From Pseudodesulfovibrio sediminis (lineage in GTDB: Bacteria > Desulfobacterota > Desulfovibrionia > Desulfovibrionales > Desulfovibrionaceae), in the NCBI RefSeq assembly GCF_020886695.1, contig NZ_AP024485.1, forward strand, positions 1,311,001-1,375,000: a stretch of 64,000 nucleotides of DNA, read 5' to 3'. Within the stretch, counting starts at the first letter, position 1. Each line of letters opens with the position of its first letter. Shown piece by piece: positions 43,301 to 52,126 of this stretch. The notes beneath the pieces were generated by a model that was not told where the DNA came from, searched no databases, and worked only from the letters and a program-made list of their open reading frames with translations. The translations under genes and the position numbers were made by a program.

Positions 43301-44317
43301 ATGAAAACCGTGCGCGTAGAAGAGGCTGTCGGCATGGTCCTGTGTCATGATATGACCAGGATCGTACCTGGCGAAACCAAAAGTCCTGCTTTCAAAAAAG
43401 GACACGTTATCGCCGAGGAAGACATCCCCACCTTGTTGGAAATCGGAAAAGAGCATGTCTACGTGCTCCATATGGAAAAAGGGACTGTGCACGAAAACGA
43501 GGCTGCACATCGCATAGCCAACGCTGCCGCCGGTCCGGGCATCACGCTCTCGGAAGTCTGTGAAGGCCGTATCAATTTCAAAGCCTCACCCGGTCTCCTC
43601 GACATCAATGTGGAAGCCCTCAATCGCATCAACTCCATTGAAGAGGTTGTTCTGGCCACCATGCATACCGGCCAGCAGGTCACTTCTCCCCAGAATGTCG
43701 CAGGAACCCGCGTGGTCCCTCTGGTCATCGACGAAAAGAAAATCGAACAGGTCGAAGCCATCTGTGCCGAGTACCCCTATGTGGTCGGCATCCGTGAGTT
43801 CAAACACCACAAGGTCGGTGTGGTAACCACGGGCAATGAGGTCTACACAGGCCGCATCAAGGACAAATTCGGTCCGGTTATCAAAAACAAATTTGCCAAG
43901 CTGGGGTCCACAGTCATGGACCAGCGGCTGACCTCGGACGACCCGTCCATGACCCGTGATGCCATTCTCGCCTTCATTGCCGAAGGTGCCGAGATGATCG
44001 TGGTCACCGGCGGCATGTCCGTGGACCCTGACGATCAGACGCCCACGGCCATCAGGGCCACTGGCGCCGAGGTCATCACCTATGGCTCTCCGACCTTCCC
44101 CGGCGTCATGTTCATGATTGCCGTGCTGGACGGAGTCCCCATCTTCGGTCTGCCCGGCTGCGTCATGTACTACCGGGCGTCCATATTTGATCTTGTGGTA
44201 CCCCGCTTCCTTGCCGGGGAACACGTTACTCGTGAAGACATTGTGGCTATGGGTCACGGCGGTTTCTGCGCAACGTGCGACGTTTGCCGCTATCCCATTT
44301 GTCCCTTTGGAAAATAG
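43301..44317 (+). CDS. MoeA-like molybdopterin-binding protein with a C-terminal Cys cluster
   Basis: A 338-residue MoeA/MogA-fold protein (MoCF-binding domain about 170-310: VGVVTTGNEVYTGRI, VVTGGMSVDPDDQTP, LPGCVMYY). The N-terminal half is MoeA-like but reduced. The C-terminus ends FCATCDVCRYPICPFGK, a C-x2-C-x2-C-x4-C array that classical MoeA lacks. It probably helps load molybdenum into the pterin for the enzyme encoded next. It lies 70 bases before mop. Confidence 0.85.
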   Translation: MKTVRVEEAVGMVLCHDMTRIVPGETKSPAFKKGHVIAEEDIPTLLEIGKEHVYVLHMEKGTVHENEAAHRIANAAAGPGITLSEVCEGRINFKASPGLLDINVEALNRINSIEEVVLATMHTGQQVTSPQNVAGTRVVPLVIDEKKIEQVEAICAEYPYVVGIREFKHHKVGVVTTGNEVYTGRIKDKFGPVIKNKFAKLGSTVMDQRLTSDDPSMTRDAILAFIAEGAEMIVVTGGMSVDPDDQTPTAIRATGAEVITYGSPTFPGVMFMIAVLDGVPIFGLPGCVMYYRASIFDLVVPRFLAGEHVTREDIVAMGHGGFCATCDVCRYPICPFGK

Positions 44318-44387
44318 TGTCCTTAGTAAGTAAGCCGGTGCTCCCCTCGCATTGGCTAGACAGTGAAATCAAAGGAGGAATACTGTC

Positions 44388-47105
44388 ATGTTGAAACTCA
44401 CACTCATGGTGAATGGCATAGCCAAACAGGTTATCTGCGAAGCAGATGATTCGCTGGCCACAGTGCTGCGCGAAAACCTGGGCCTGACCAGTGTCAAGGT
44501 TGGTTGTGGAACTGGTCAGTGCGGTAGCTGCAGTGTCATTATGAATGGCAAGCTGATCCGTTCCTGTTCCATGAAAATGACCCGTGTCAAAGAAGGCGCA
44601 GTCATCACCACCCTGGAAGGCATCGGTACCCCGGACAACCTGCACCCCATTCAGATGTCCTGGATTGCCAATGGTGGCGCACAGTGCGGCTTTTGCACAC
44701 CCGGCTTCATCGTTTCCACCAAGGCTCTGATCGACTCCAACCCGAGCCCCTCCCGTGAAGACGTTCGCAACTGGTTCCAAAAATATCGCAACGCCTGCCG
44801 TTGCACCGGCTACAAGCAGTTGGTAGACTCCGTTCAGGATGCAGCCGCTGTCATGCGCGGAGAAAAGACCATGGACGAGCTGGCTTTCCAGATCCCCGAA
44901 GATGGTCGTATCTGGGGCACCAAGTACCCCCGCCCCACCGCAATTGCCAAGGTCACAGGTACTCTGGACTTTGGTGCTGACCTCGGTATCAAGATGCCTC
45001 AGGGCACCCTGAAACTCGCTCTTGTTCAGGCTGAAGTTTCCCACGCAAAGATTCTTTCCATCGACACAACCGAAGCCGAAGCAATGCCCGGCGTTGAAAA
45101 GGTCGTCACCTACAAGGACGTCAAGGGTAAGAACCGCATCACCGGTCTGATCACCTTCCCCACCAACAAGGGTGACGGTTGGGATCGTCCCATCCTGTGT
45201 GACGAGAAAGTCTTCCAGTATGGTGACGCTATTGCCATCGTCTGCGCAGACACCGACAAGAACGCCAAGGCCGCTGCCGCCAAGGTCAAAGTCGAACTGG
45301 AACGTCTGCCCGAATACATGAGCGCTCAGGCTGCCATGGCTGACGACGCTATCGAAATTCATCCGGGTACTCCCAACGTCTACTACGAGCAGAATGTCGC
45401 CAAGGGCGAAGACACCGCTCCGATCTTTGATTCCGCAGATGTCGTTGTCGAAGGTGACTACTTCACCACTCGTCAGCCGCACATGCCCATCGAACCGGAC
45501 GTAGGTTTCGCTTTCATGGACGAAAACGGCAAGCTGAATATCCACTCCAAGTCCATTGGTCTGCATCTGCACATGTACATGATCGCTCCCGGTCTCGGCA
45601 TGGAGCCTGAGAACATGATCATGGTGCAGAACCCCACCGGTGGTACCTTCGGTTACAAGTTCTCCCCGACCATGGAAGCCCTCGTCGGCGCAGCCTGCAT
45701 GGCTACCGGCAAGCCCGTATTCCTGGCTTACGACTACCACCAGCAGCAGACCTACACCGGTAAGCGTTCTCCCCAGAACACCACCGTTCGTCTGGCCGCT
45801 GACAAAGACGGCAAGCTGCTCGGTATGGAAACCGACTGGACTGTCGACCACGGTCCCTACTCCGAATTCGGTGACCTCGTGACCCTGCGTGGCGCACAGT
45901 TCATCGGTTCCGGTTACACCATCGACAACATCCGCGGCACAGGCCGTACCGTTGCCACCAACCACTGCTGGGGCGCTGCCTTCCGCGGTTACGGTGGTCC
46001 TGAAGCCGAATTCCCCTCTGAAGTACTCATGGACGAATTGGCTGAAAAGCTCGGTATGGATCCGCTGGAACTCCGTTACAAGAACGTCTACCGCAAGGGT
46101 TCCACAACCCCCACCGGTTGCGATCCTGAAGTATACTCCCTGCCTGAGATGCTCGACAAACTGCGTCCCAAGTACGAAGAAGCCAAAAAGAAAGCCGAAG
46201 CTGCTTCCACTGCTGAAGTGAAGCGCGGCGTTGGCCTCGCTCTGGGCGTTTACGGTTCCGGCCTTGACGGCCCGGACACCGCTGAAGCCGATGTGCGTCT
46301 GAACGAAGACGGTACTGTCACCGTTCTGACCTGCTGGCACGATCACGGCCAGGGCGCTGACATGGGAACCCTGGGTACTGCCCACGAGGCTCTGCGGCCC
46401 CTGAACCTGGCTCCCGAGCAGATCAATCTGATCCTCAATGACACCAGCGTCTGCCCCAACGGCGGCCCCGCTGGCGGCTCCCGTTCTCAGGTTGTCATCG
46501 GTAACGCCATCAACAACGGCTGCGAGCAGCTGATGAATGCCATGCGCAAAGACGATGGCTCCTACCGCTCCTACCAGGAAATGGTTGACGGTGGCCTTGA
46601 GTTGACATTCCACGGCAAGTGGACCGCTCCGGCCAATGACTGCGACGAAAACGGCCAGGGTTCTCCCTTTGCCTGTTACATGTACGGCGTGTGCATGGCT
46701 GAAGTTGCAGTTGAGCTCGCCACCGGTAAAACCACTGTTGAAAAGGTCACCTTTGTCGCAGACATCGGTAAGATCAACAACAAGCTGGTTGTCGATGGCC
46801 AGATGTACGGCGGCATCGCCCAGGGTATCGGCCTGGCATTGTCCGAGGACTACGAAGACATCAAGAAGCACTCCACCATGAAGGGTGCAGGCTTCCCGTA
46901 CATCAAGCAGATCCCGGACGACATGGAGCTGATCTACGTCGAGTCCGAGCGTCCCAACGGCCCTCACGGCGCATCCGGTGTTGGTGAAATCCCGCTGTGC
47001 ATCCCGCACCCGGCCATCATCAACGCTATCTACAATGCTTGCGGCGTTCGCATCAAAGTGCTGCCCGCACTGCCTGAAAAGGTCCTTGCTGGACTCAAAG
47101 GCTAA
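44388..47105 (+). CDS. mop: molybdenum aldehyde oxidoreductase Mop
   Basis: A 905-residue xanthine-oxidase-family enzyme that oxidises aldehydes to acids. The length and order match D. gigas Mop (907 residues). Residues 1-80 hold the plant-type 2Fe-2S site (VGCGTGQCGSCSV, CSMKM); about 90-160 hold the second 2Fe-2S site (GGAQCGFCTPGF, NACRCTGY); then the Mo-cytosine-dinucleotide domains (GGTFGYKF, QGADMGTLGTAHEAL). The catalytic Glu lies in GASGVGEIPL. It has no FAD domain, so electrons leave through the Fe-S clusters. AAAGGAGG precedes the ATG. The codon usage is strongly biased, pointing to high expression. Confidence 0.95.
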   Translation: MLKLTLMVNGIAKQVICEADDSLATVLRENLGLTSVKVGCGTGQCGSCSVIMNGKLIRSCSMKMTRVKEGAVITTLEGIGTPDNLHPIQMSWIANGGAQCGFCTPGFIVSTKALIDSNPSPSREDVRNWFQKYRNACRCTGYKQLVDSVQDAAAVMRGEKTMDELAFQIPEDGRIWGTKYPRPTAIAKVTGTLDFGADLGIKMPQGTLKLALVQAEVSHAKILSIDTTEAEAMPGVEKVVTYKDVKGKNRITGLITFPTNKGDGWDRPILCDEKVFQYGDAIAIVCADTDKNAKAAAAKVKVELERLPEYMSAQAAMADDAIEIHPGTPNVYYEQNVAKGEDTAPIFDSADVVVEGDYFTTRQPHMPIEPDVGFAFMDENGKLNIHSKSIGLHLHMYMIAPGLGMEPENMIMVQNPTGGTFGYKFSPTMEALVGAACMATGKPVFLAYDYHQQQTYTGKRSPQNTTVRLAADKDGKLLGMETDWTVDHGPYSEFGDLVTLRGAQFIGSGYTIDNIRGTGRTVATNHCWGAAFRGYGGPEAEFPSEVLMDELAEKLGMDPLELRYKNVYRKGSTTPTGCDPEVYSLPEMLDKLRPKYEEAKKKAEAASTAEVKRGVGLALGVYGSGLDGPDTAEADVRLNEDGTVTVLTCWHDHGQGADMGTLGTAHEALRPLNLAPEQINLILNDTSVCPNGGPAGGSRSQVVIGNAINNGCEQLMNAMRKDDGSYRSYQEMVDGGLELTFHGKWTAPANDCDENGQGSPFACYMYGVCMAEVAVELATGKTTVEKVTFVADIGKINNKLVVDGQMYGGIAQGIGLALSEDYEDIKKHSTMKGAGFPYIKQIPDDMELIYVESERPNGPHGASGVGEIPLCIPHPAIINAIYNACGVRIKVLPALPEKVLAGLKG

Positions 47106-47126
47106 TTAAGCCAAACAACTATACTT

Positions 47127-47157
47127 GGCGGCCCGGATTCGGTCCGGGCCGCCATTT
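47127..47157 (+). terminator. terminator or attenuator after mop
   Basis: GGCGGCCCGG-N-CCGGGCCGCC followed by ATTTTAC, 21 bases after mop. The next start is only 31 bases on, so it may reduce, not abolish, read-through into the accessory block. Confidence 0.75.
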
Positions 47158-47187
47158 TACTTTTCGACTACCTGCGGGAGAGTTCCG

Positions 47188-49452
47188 ATGGAACAGGCTG
47201 ATCTGCGACACTGGGAAAACAAATGTGTGCAGGAAGAAGCGCCTCAGTGCACTGCATCCTGCCCCCTTCATGTTGATGTACGAACGTTTTGTTCGCTCAT
47301 GGCCCAGCGCCGATGGGACAAAGCATGGACAATTCTTGCCAAGACGCTGCCACTACCAGGCGTACTGGCCCGACTCTGCAATGGACCATGCAAATCCCAC
47401 TGTGTCCGCAAGGACGCCGGGGGCGCCATCGCCATGGACTCTCTGGAACGTTTCTGTGCGGACAACGCAAAGCCTGTTGCGCCACCTCGTCCGCTCCCCA
47501 ACCGCAAAAAAACCGTGGCCGTCGTCGGCACCACGCTGACCGGTCTCTGCGCGGCCTGGGAAATGGCTCGCCGCGGTTTCGACGTCACCCTGATCAGCTC
47601 TGACATCGCCAATTCACTTGCCTACCTGCCCATAGACTCGCTCCCTGAAGGGACCGTTGAACGGGAACTGGCAAATCTCGAAAAACTCGGTGTTGTCGTC
47701 AATGACAAGGAGACCCTTTCTGCAAAGCTCATCACCTCGCTAATTGAAACCTACGACGCGGTCTTTCTGGACAGTGATGCAGCCCCAGCCCTGTCTACCG
47801 AATATGGTACACCGGACGATCTGACGTTCGGTACGCAGATAACCGGATTGTTTGTCAGCCCGAAAGGCGAGACCTCCGCCATTCTACAGGCTGCCTGCGG
47901 CAGACGCGCAGCCAATTCCATTGAACGCTTCACACAGGGTGTTTCCCTGGTATCCAATCGCGAACTGGAAGGCCCCTACCCCACACGGTTGTTCACCAGC
48001 CTGGAAGGCGTGGAAGTACAGGCGCCGCTCATTGACTCCGGCAACTGTACCGAGCTTGAGGCGCGCGATGAAGCCAAACGGTGTATCCAGTGTGAATGCA
48101 TGGAGTGCGTCAAGCAATGCGAATACCTGAAGCACTTCAAGTCGTATCCCAAAATTTACGCCCGACAGATTTACAACAACGAATCCATCGTCATGGGGAC
48201 ACGTCAGGCCAACAGCATGATCAACTCCTGCATGTTGTGCGGATTGTGTGAAACCATCTGCCCCGAAGACTTTTCCATGGCCGATGTCTGTCTCGCGGCA
48301 CGCCGAACCCTGGTGGAACAAGGCAACATGCCGCCCTCGGCCCACGACTTCGCCTTGCGCGACATGGCCTTTGCCAATGGCGAGAAATGCACCCTGGTCC
48401 GGCATGCCCCCGGTACAGACACCAGCGAATACCTGTTCTTCCCCGGTTGCCAACTGACGGCCTCCGATCCTGACGGCGTGGAACGCGCATATGCGGACCT
48501 CCGCGCCCGCATGGACAATGTCGGTCTCTTCCTGCACTGCTGCGGTGCACCGGCCAAATGGTCCGGCAGGGAAACGTTGACCAACTACGTCATGACCGAA
48601 CTCAGAACCGGGTGGGAATCACTGGGCAAGCCCAAGATCATCGCAGCATGCCCGTCATGCATAAAGGAGCTCCGCGAAGGGTTGCCCGATGCCGAAATCC
48701 TCTCCCACTGGTCCATTCTGAGCGCTCTCGGAGTGCCTGAAACCGCCCTCAAGGCAACGGCCACATTTGCCATCAACGACCCCTGTGCCGCCCGGCACGA
48801 CAAGGTTGTGCAGGACGATGTACGCGCTCTTCTGGACAAACTACAGGTCACGGTTGTGGAGCCTCCACTGACCGGCGAGACCACACAGTGCTGCGGCTAT
48901 GGTGGCCTGCTTTCCGAAGCCAATCCGCAACTAGCAGACATTGTGACCAGACAACGGGCTGGGACAATGGACGAAGACATTGTCACCTACTGTGTCATGT
49001 GCCGCGACATGATGGCCAAAACCGGCAAGGGAGCCATACATATTTACGACCTCCTCTACCCGGAAACGGGCAATCGGGCAGACCGTGCCGCCCCGGGCTA
49101 CTCCGCCCGTCGCGAAAACCGGGTCCACCTCAAGGAGGCACTCCTCTCCGGCGTCTGGCAGGATGCGGATGACATACCAGCCTTGCCCCATGAATCCGTT
49201 GTGGTTCAGTACACCGACAAAGCCGCCGCCATCATGGAGGAACGACGCATCCTGCACACCGACGTGCAAAAGGTCCTCTACGCAGCATCGCAGTCAGGCA
49301 AGCGATTCGTTCACTCCGAATCCGGCCATCTGCTGGCTTCGTTCAGACCGGTTGTCGTGACCTATTGGGTGGAATATGAACCCGTTGACGATGGATATCT
49401 GGTCCACAAGTCCTGGTCTCACCGCATGCATATCAAAGGAGCCAAAGCATGA
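47188..49452 (+). CDS. flavin/Fe-S oxidoreductase with HdrD-type CCG domains
   Basis: A 754-residue fusion. Residues 1-80 are the GltD-type Fe-S motif (CTASCPLHVDVRTFC, CNGPCKSHCVRKDAGG). A Rossmann NAD/FAD fold follows (TVAVVGTTLTGLCAAWEM; the GxGxxG is degenerate). Next are Cys clusters CIQCECMECVKQCEYL and CMLCGLCETICPEDF. The last third has two HdrD/GlpC CCG motifs (LHCCGAPAKWSG, TQCCGYGGLL). NCBI names this type pyridine nucleotide-disulfide oxidoreductase/dicluster-binding protein. It is the obvious redox partner of Mop. I start at ATG 47188 after GGGAGAG. Confidence 0.85.
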   Translation: MEQADLRHWENKCVQEEAPQCTASCPLHVDVRTFCSLMAQRRWDKAWTILAKTLPLPGVLARLCNGPCKSHCVRKDAGGAIAMDSLERFCADNAKPVAPPRPLPNRKKTVAVVGTTLTGLCAAWEMARRGFDVTLISSDIANSLAYLPIDSLPEGTVERELANLEKLGVVVNDKETLSAKLITSLIETYDAVFLDSDAAPALSTEYGTPDDLTFGTQITGLFVSPKGETSAILQAACGRRAANSIERFTQGVSLVSNRELEGPYPTRLFTSLEGVEVQAPLIDSGNCTELEARDEAKRCIQCECMECVKQCEYLKHFKSYPKIYARQIYNNESIVMGTRQANSMINSCMLCGLCETICPEDFSMADVCLAARRTLVEQGNMPPSAHDFALRDMAFANGEKCTLVRHAPGTDTSEYLFFPGCQLTASDPDGVERAYADLRARMDNVGLFLHCCGAPAKWSGRETLTNYVMTELRTGWESLGKPKIIAACPSCIKELREGLPDAEILSHWSILSALGVPETALKATATFAINDPCAARHDKVVQDDVRALLDKLQVTVVEPPLTGETTQCCGYGGLLSEANPQLADIVTRQRAGTMDEDIVTYCVMCRDMMAKTGKGAIHIYDLLYPETGNRADRAAPGYSARRENRVHLKEALLSGVWQDADDIPALPHESVVVQYTDKAAAIMEERRILHTDVQKVLYAASQSGKRFVHSESGHLLASFRPVVVTYWVEYEPVDDGYLVHKSWSHRMHIKGAKA

Positions 49453-49664
49453 GCGTCATAAGAGTCCCTGAAGCAGATGCCGCTGGCTGGGAATGTGCGT
49501 CCTGTGGCGAGAAACTGGTCACCAAAGTTGTCGAGCTGGTATACCTGGACGCCAAATTCGATGTTGAACTCCCCACGTGCAGCAAGTGCGGACAGGTCTT
49601 GATCACGGAGAACCTCGCACTCGGTAAAATGCAGCAAGTGGAGCGAATGCTGGAGGACAAGTAG
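49449..49664 (+). CDS. small two-Cys-pair redox protein (DVU_1557-like)
   Basis: A 71-residue protein with two CxxC pairs: WECASCGEKL and PTCSKCGQVL, a zinc-ribbon or rubredoxin-like arrangement. It overlaps the previous gene by 4 bases. I recall this type being named DVU_1557 family redox protein after the Desulfovibrio vulgaris locus; whether it binds Zn or Fe is unknown. Confidence 0.8.
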   Translation: MSVIRVPEADAAGWECASCGEKLVTKVVELVYLDAKFDVELPTCSKCGQVLITENLALGKMQQVERMLEDK

Positions 49665-49666
49665 CC

Positions 49667-50332
49667 GTGGTTGATACGCGTCCTTTATGGGAACAGCCCG
49701 TGCTGCAACAGGCCGCCGGAGACACGTTGCGCCCCGGCGGCTTCGACATCACCGACAGGGGGGCGGAACTGGCAGGAATTCTGCCGGGATGGCGCGTCCT
49801 TGATATCGGCTGCGGCCTTGGCGCGACTGTTGCCAGATTACGTTCCCGATACGGTGCCAACGCCTATGGCATCGACGCCTCAAGCGAACAACTGCAACGG
49901 GCTGAAGACAACACGTATCTCTTTGAAATGAGAGGTGATTCCCTACCCTTTTCCGCCGACTCGTTTAACGCTATCTTCGCTGAATGTGTCCTCTCCCTCA
50001 TGCCGCATAAGGATACCGCGCTCGAACACTGGTATAGGGTGCTCAACCCTGGTGGTTTCCTCATTCTTTCCGACATTTTTTCCGACGGACACATCAGCGC
50101 GAATTCCAGCCCCTGCGCACAGGGAAGCATTCCGCTGGCCGACACGCGGACGCTGGTAGAAAAGGCCGGTTTCATCGTCCGTCAGGTTGAAGATCATTCA
50201 CATCGACTCAAGGAACTGGCGGCCAAACTCATCTTCGCCGGTCATACGGGGGAGAGTTGTCGTTGTCAGAATGGAAAACCGGGATATTACTTACTGGTCG
50301 CACAAAAAGGAGGAGCATCACATGCTGGATGA
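49667..50332 (+). CDS. SAM-dependent methyltransferase of the mop block (TrsM-like)
   Basis: A 221-residue class I methyltransferase: motif I RVLDIGCGLGATVARL near residue 42, motif II AYGIDASSEQLQRA, motif IV AECVLSLM. Several Cys near the C-terminus (ESCRCQNG) are unusual. The start is GTG at 49667, with GGAGG in the tail of the previous gene. It matches what I recall as the DVU_1556 or TrsM type. The methyl acceptor is not known. Confidence 0.85.
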   Translation: MVDTRPLWEQPVLQQAAGDTLRPGGFDITDRGAELAGILPGWRVLDIGCGLGATVARLRSRYGANAYGIDASSEQLQRAEDNTYLFEMRGDSLPFSADSFNAIFAECVLSLMPHKDTALEHWYRVLNPGGFLILSDIFSDGHISANSSPCAQGSIPLADTRTLVEKAGFIVRQVEDHSHRLKELAAKLIFAGHTGESCRCQNGKPGYYLLVAQKGGASHAG

Positions 50333-50774
50333 TGCCGGATTGAAAGTAATGGAGCTGGGTGGTAAAGGCTATTGCTGTACTCAGATCATGATCCTGTTGG
50401 CACTGGACGAGATGGGCAGAGAGAACCCTGATCTGGTCCGCTCTGCGGCCGGCCTGTGCAACGGGCTTGGAGACTGCTCTGGCCCATGCGGCGTACTCAG
50501 CGGCGCGGCCATGATTCTGGGGTTGTACAGCGGCAAAGGCTTGGACATGGAAGAGGCCGAAGAGTGTCTGCCGGTCATGCTCGAAGAACTCAGAGACTGG
50601 TTTACGGAAACAACCGCTGAATTTGGCGGCACAACCTGCACGGCCATCCTCGGTGGCGAATGCGGACAGCCCGACCCGATCCGTTGCGGTGGGCTGCTGT
50701 CAGCAGCCGTTGAACAGGTGCGCGAGATTCTGGTTGCCAACGAACTCGATCCCACTGAAGGTCGTGACGAATAA
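50322..50774 (+). CDS. C-GCAxxG-C-C family protein (DVU_1555-like)
   Basis: A 150-residue Cys-rich protein of the C_GCAxxG_C_C family. Cys lie in YCCTQIM, GLCNGLGDCSGPCGVLSG, TTCTAILGGECGQP and RCGGLL. The family is thought to bind a metal or Fe-S cluster but has no assigned reaction. AAAGGAGGAG precedes the ATG. It overlaps the methyltransferase by 11 bases and the radical SAM gene by one. Confidence 0.85.
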   Translation: MLDDAGLKVMELGGKGYCCTQIMILLALDEMGRENPDLVRSAAGLCNGLGDCSGPCGVLSGAAMILGLYSGKGLDMEEAEECLPVMLEELRDWFTETTAEFGGTTCTAILGGECGQPDPIRCGGLLSAAVEQVREILVANELDPTEGRDE

Positions 50775-52126
50775 TGTCCTCCCCCGCCCGTAGCGTCTGT
50801 CCCATATGCCTGGCACCGATCCCGGCCTCCCATGAGACCGTGGGGCAGGACACCTATCTGGTGAAAACCTGCCCTGAACATGGAGCGTTTCGCACCATCG
50901 TCTGGAGGGGCGCTCCTGATCATGCGGCATGGGCCCGGCCCAAGATTCCCTCCCGTCCCAAGACACCCTTCACCAAGCGGGAAAAAGGGTGCCCACAGGA
51001 TTGCGGTCTGTGCGAAGGCCATGGGCAGCATACCTGCACCGCTGTTTTGGAAGTGACCTGGAGATGCGACCTTGGCTGCCCGGTCTGCTTTGCCTCGTCC
51101 GGCAAGAAAGCCCCTGCAGATCCCACGGTAGAAAAAATCGATTTCCTGCTGGAGCGCGTCATCCTCGCCTCCGGCCATTGCAACCTCCAGCTCTCAGGCG
51201 GCGAGCCCACGGCCCGACACGATCTGCCAGCCCTTGTTTCTCTGGCAAAAGAGAAAGGATTCCCCTTTGTCCAGCTCAACACCAATGGCATCAGGCTGGG
51301 CACTGACCGGAACTATGCGCAGACTTTGGCCCAGGCCGGACTGGATTCCGTATTTCTTCAGTTTGACGGCATAACCGATCAATCCTACATGGCCCTGCGG
51401 GGCCGCCCCCTGCTGGAAGAAAAGTTCGCAGCAGTACGTAACCTGGCTGAGGCCGGTATCGGCATCGTTCTGGTTCCAACCGTGGTGCCCGGCGTCAACG
51501 ATCTGGGACTGGGCGACATCCTGCACTATGCCGCGCAGAATTCACCTGCCGTGCGTGGCGTCCATTTTCAACCGGTCAGCTACTTCGGTCGGTACCCGGA
51601 AGCGCCCGGTGATGACCAGCGCATCACCCTGCCCGATGTCATGCGGCGGCTGGAGGAACAGACCGACGGCATGGTCAAGGTCACGGACTTTCTGCCTCCC
51701 GGCTGTGAGCATTCCCACTGCTCTTTCCATGGCAACTATCTGGTCTCCGAAGACGGTTCGCTGCAACGACTGTCTGCAGGTGGTTCCTGTGGATGCGCGC
51801 CCCGCCCCGCCTCAGAAGGCGCGGACAAGGCCAAATCCTTTGTCCGTCAGCAGTGGGCGCCCCCGGCCGATGGCTTTGCAATCGAACAAATGGCGAAAAA
51901 GGACGACCTTGATGCCTTTATCGCTCGGGCGACCTCCCATAAATTGGCTGTATCCGGCATGGCTTTTCAGGACGCCTGGACACTGGACCTTGAGCGGTTG
52001 CAGGGGTGCTGCATACATGAAGTCTCACCGGACGGCAGGCTCATTCCATTTTGCGCATACAACCTGACAGCCATGAACGGCGAACCGCTGTATCGAGGCA
52101 AATGTCATGACAACGTTGAAGCTTGA
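50774..52126 (+). CDS. radical SAM protein of the mop block (TrsS-like)
   Basis: A 450-residue radical SAM enzyme. The cluster triad is C98-x3-C102-x2-C105 (EVTWRCDLGCPVC), followed by LQLSGGEPTARHDLP. Extra Cys pairs occur at the N-terminus (VCPICLAPIPA, CPQDCGLCEGHG) and C-terminus (GCEHSHCSFHG, CGCAPRP), suggesting auxiliary clusters. I recall the type as radical SAM (seleno)protein TrsS; here every position is coded without an internal TGA. It overlaps both neighbours. The substrate is unknown. Confidence 0.85.
   Translation: MSSPARSVCPICLAPIPASHETVGQDTYLVKTCPEHGAFRTIVWRGAPDHAAWARPKIPSRPKTPFTKREKGCPQDCGLCEGHGQHTCTAVLEVTWRCDLGCPVCFASSGKKAPADPTVEKIDFLLERVILASGHCNLQLSGGEPTARHDLPALVSLAKEKGFPFVQLNTNGIRLGTDRNYAQTLAQAGLDSVFLQFDGITDQSYMALRGRPLLEEKFAAVRNLAEAGIGIVLVPTVVPGVNDLGLGDILHYAAQNSPAVRGVHFQPVSYFGRYPEAPGDDQRITLPDVMRRLEEQTDGMVKVTDFLPPGCEHSHCSFHGNYLVSEDGSLQRLSAGGSCGCAPRPASEGADKAKSFVRQQWAPPADGFAIEQMAKKDDLDAFIARATSHKLAVSGMAFQDAWTLDLERLQGCCIHEVSPDGRLIPFCAYNLTAMNGEPLYRGKCHDNVEA

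Noticed and set aside
44247-47009. A 920-codon open frame antisense to mop
   Set aside because: It lies exactly opposite the well-matched aldehyde oxidoreductase gene, whose strongly biased codons leave the complementary frame free of stops. The antisense product has no recognisable domain.
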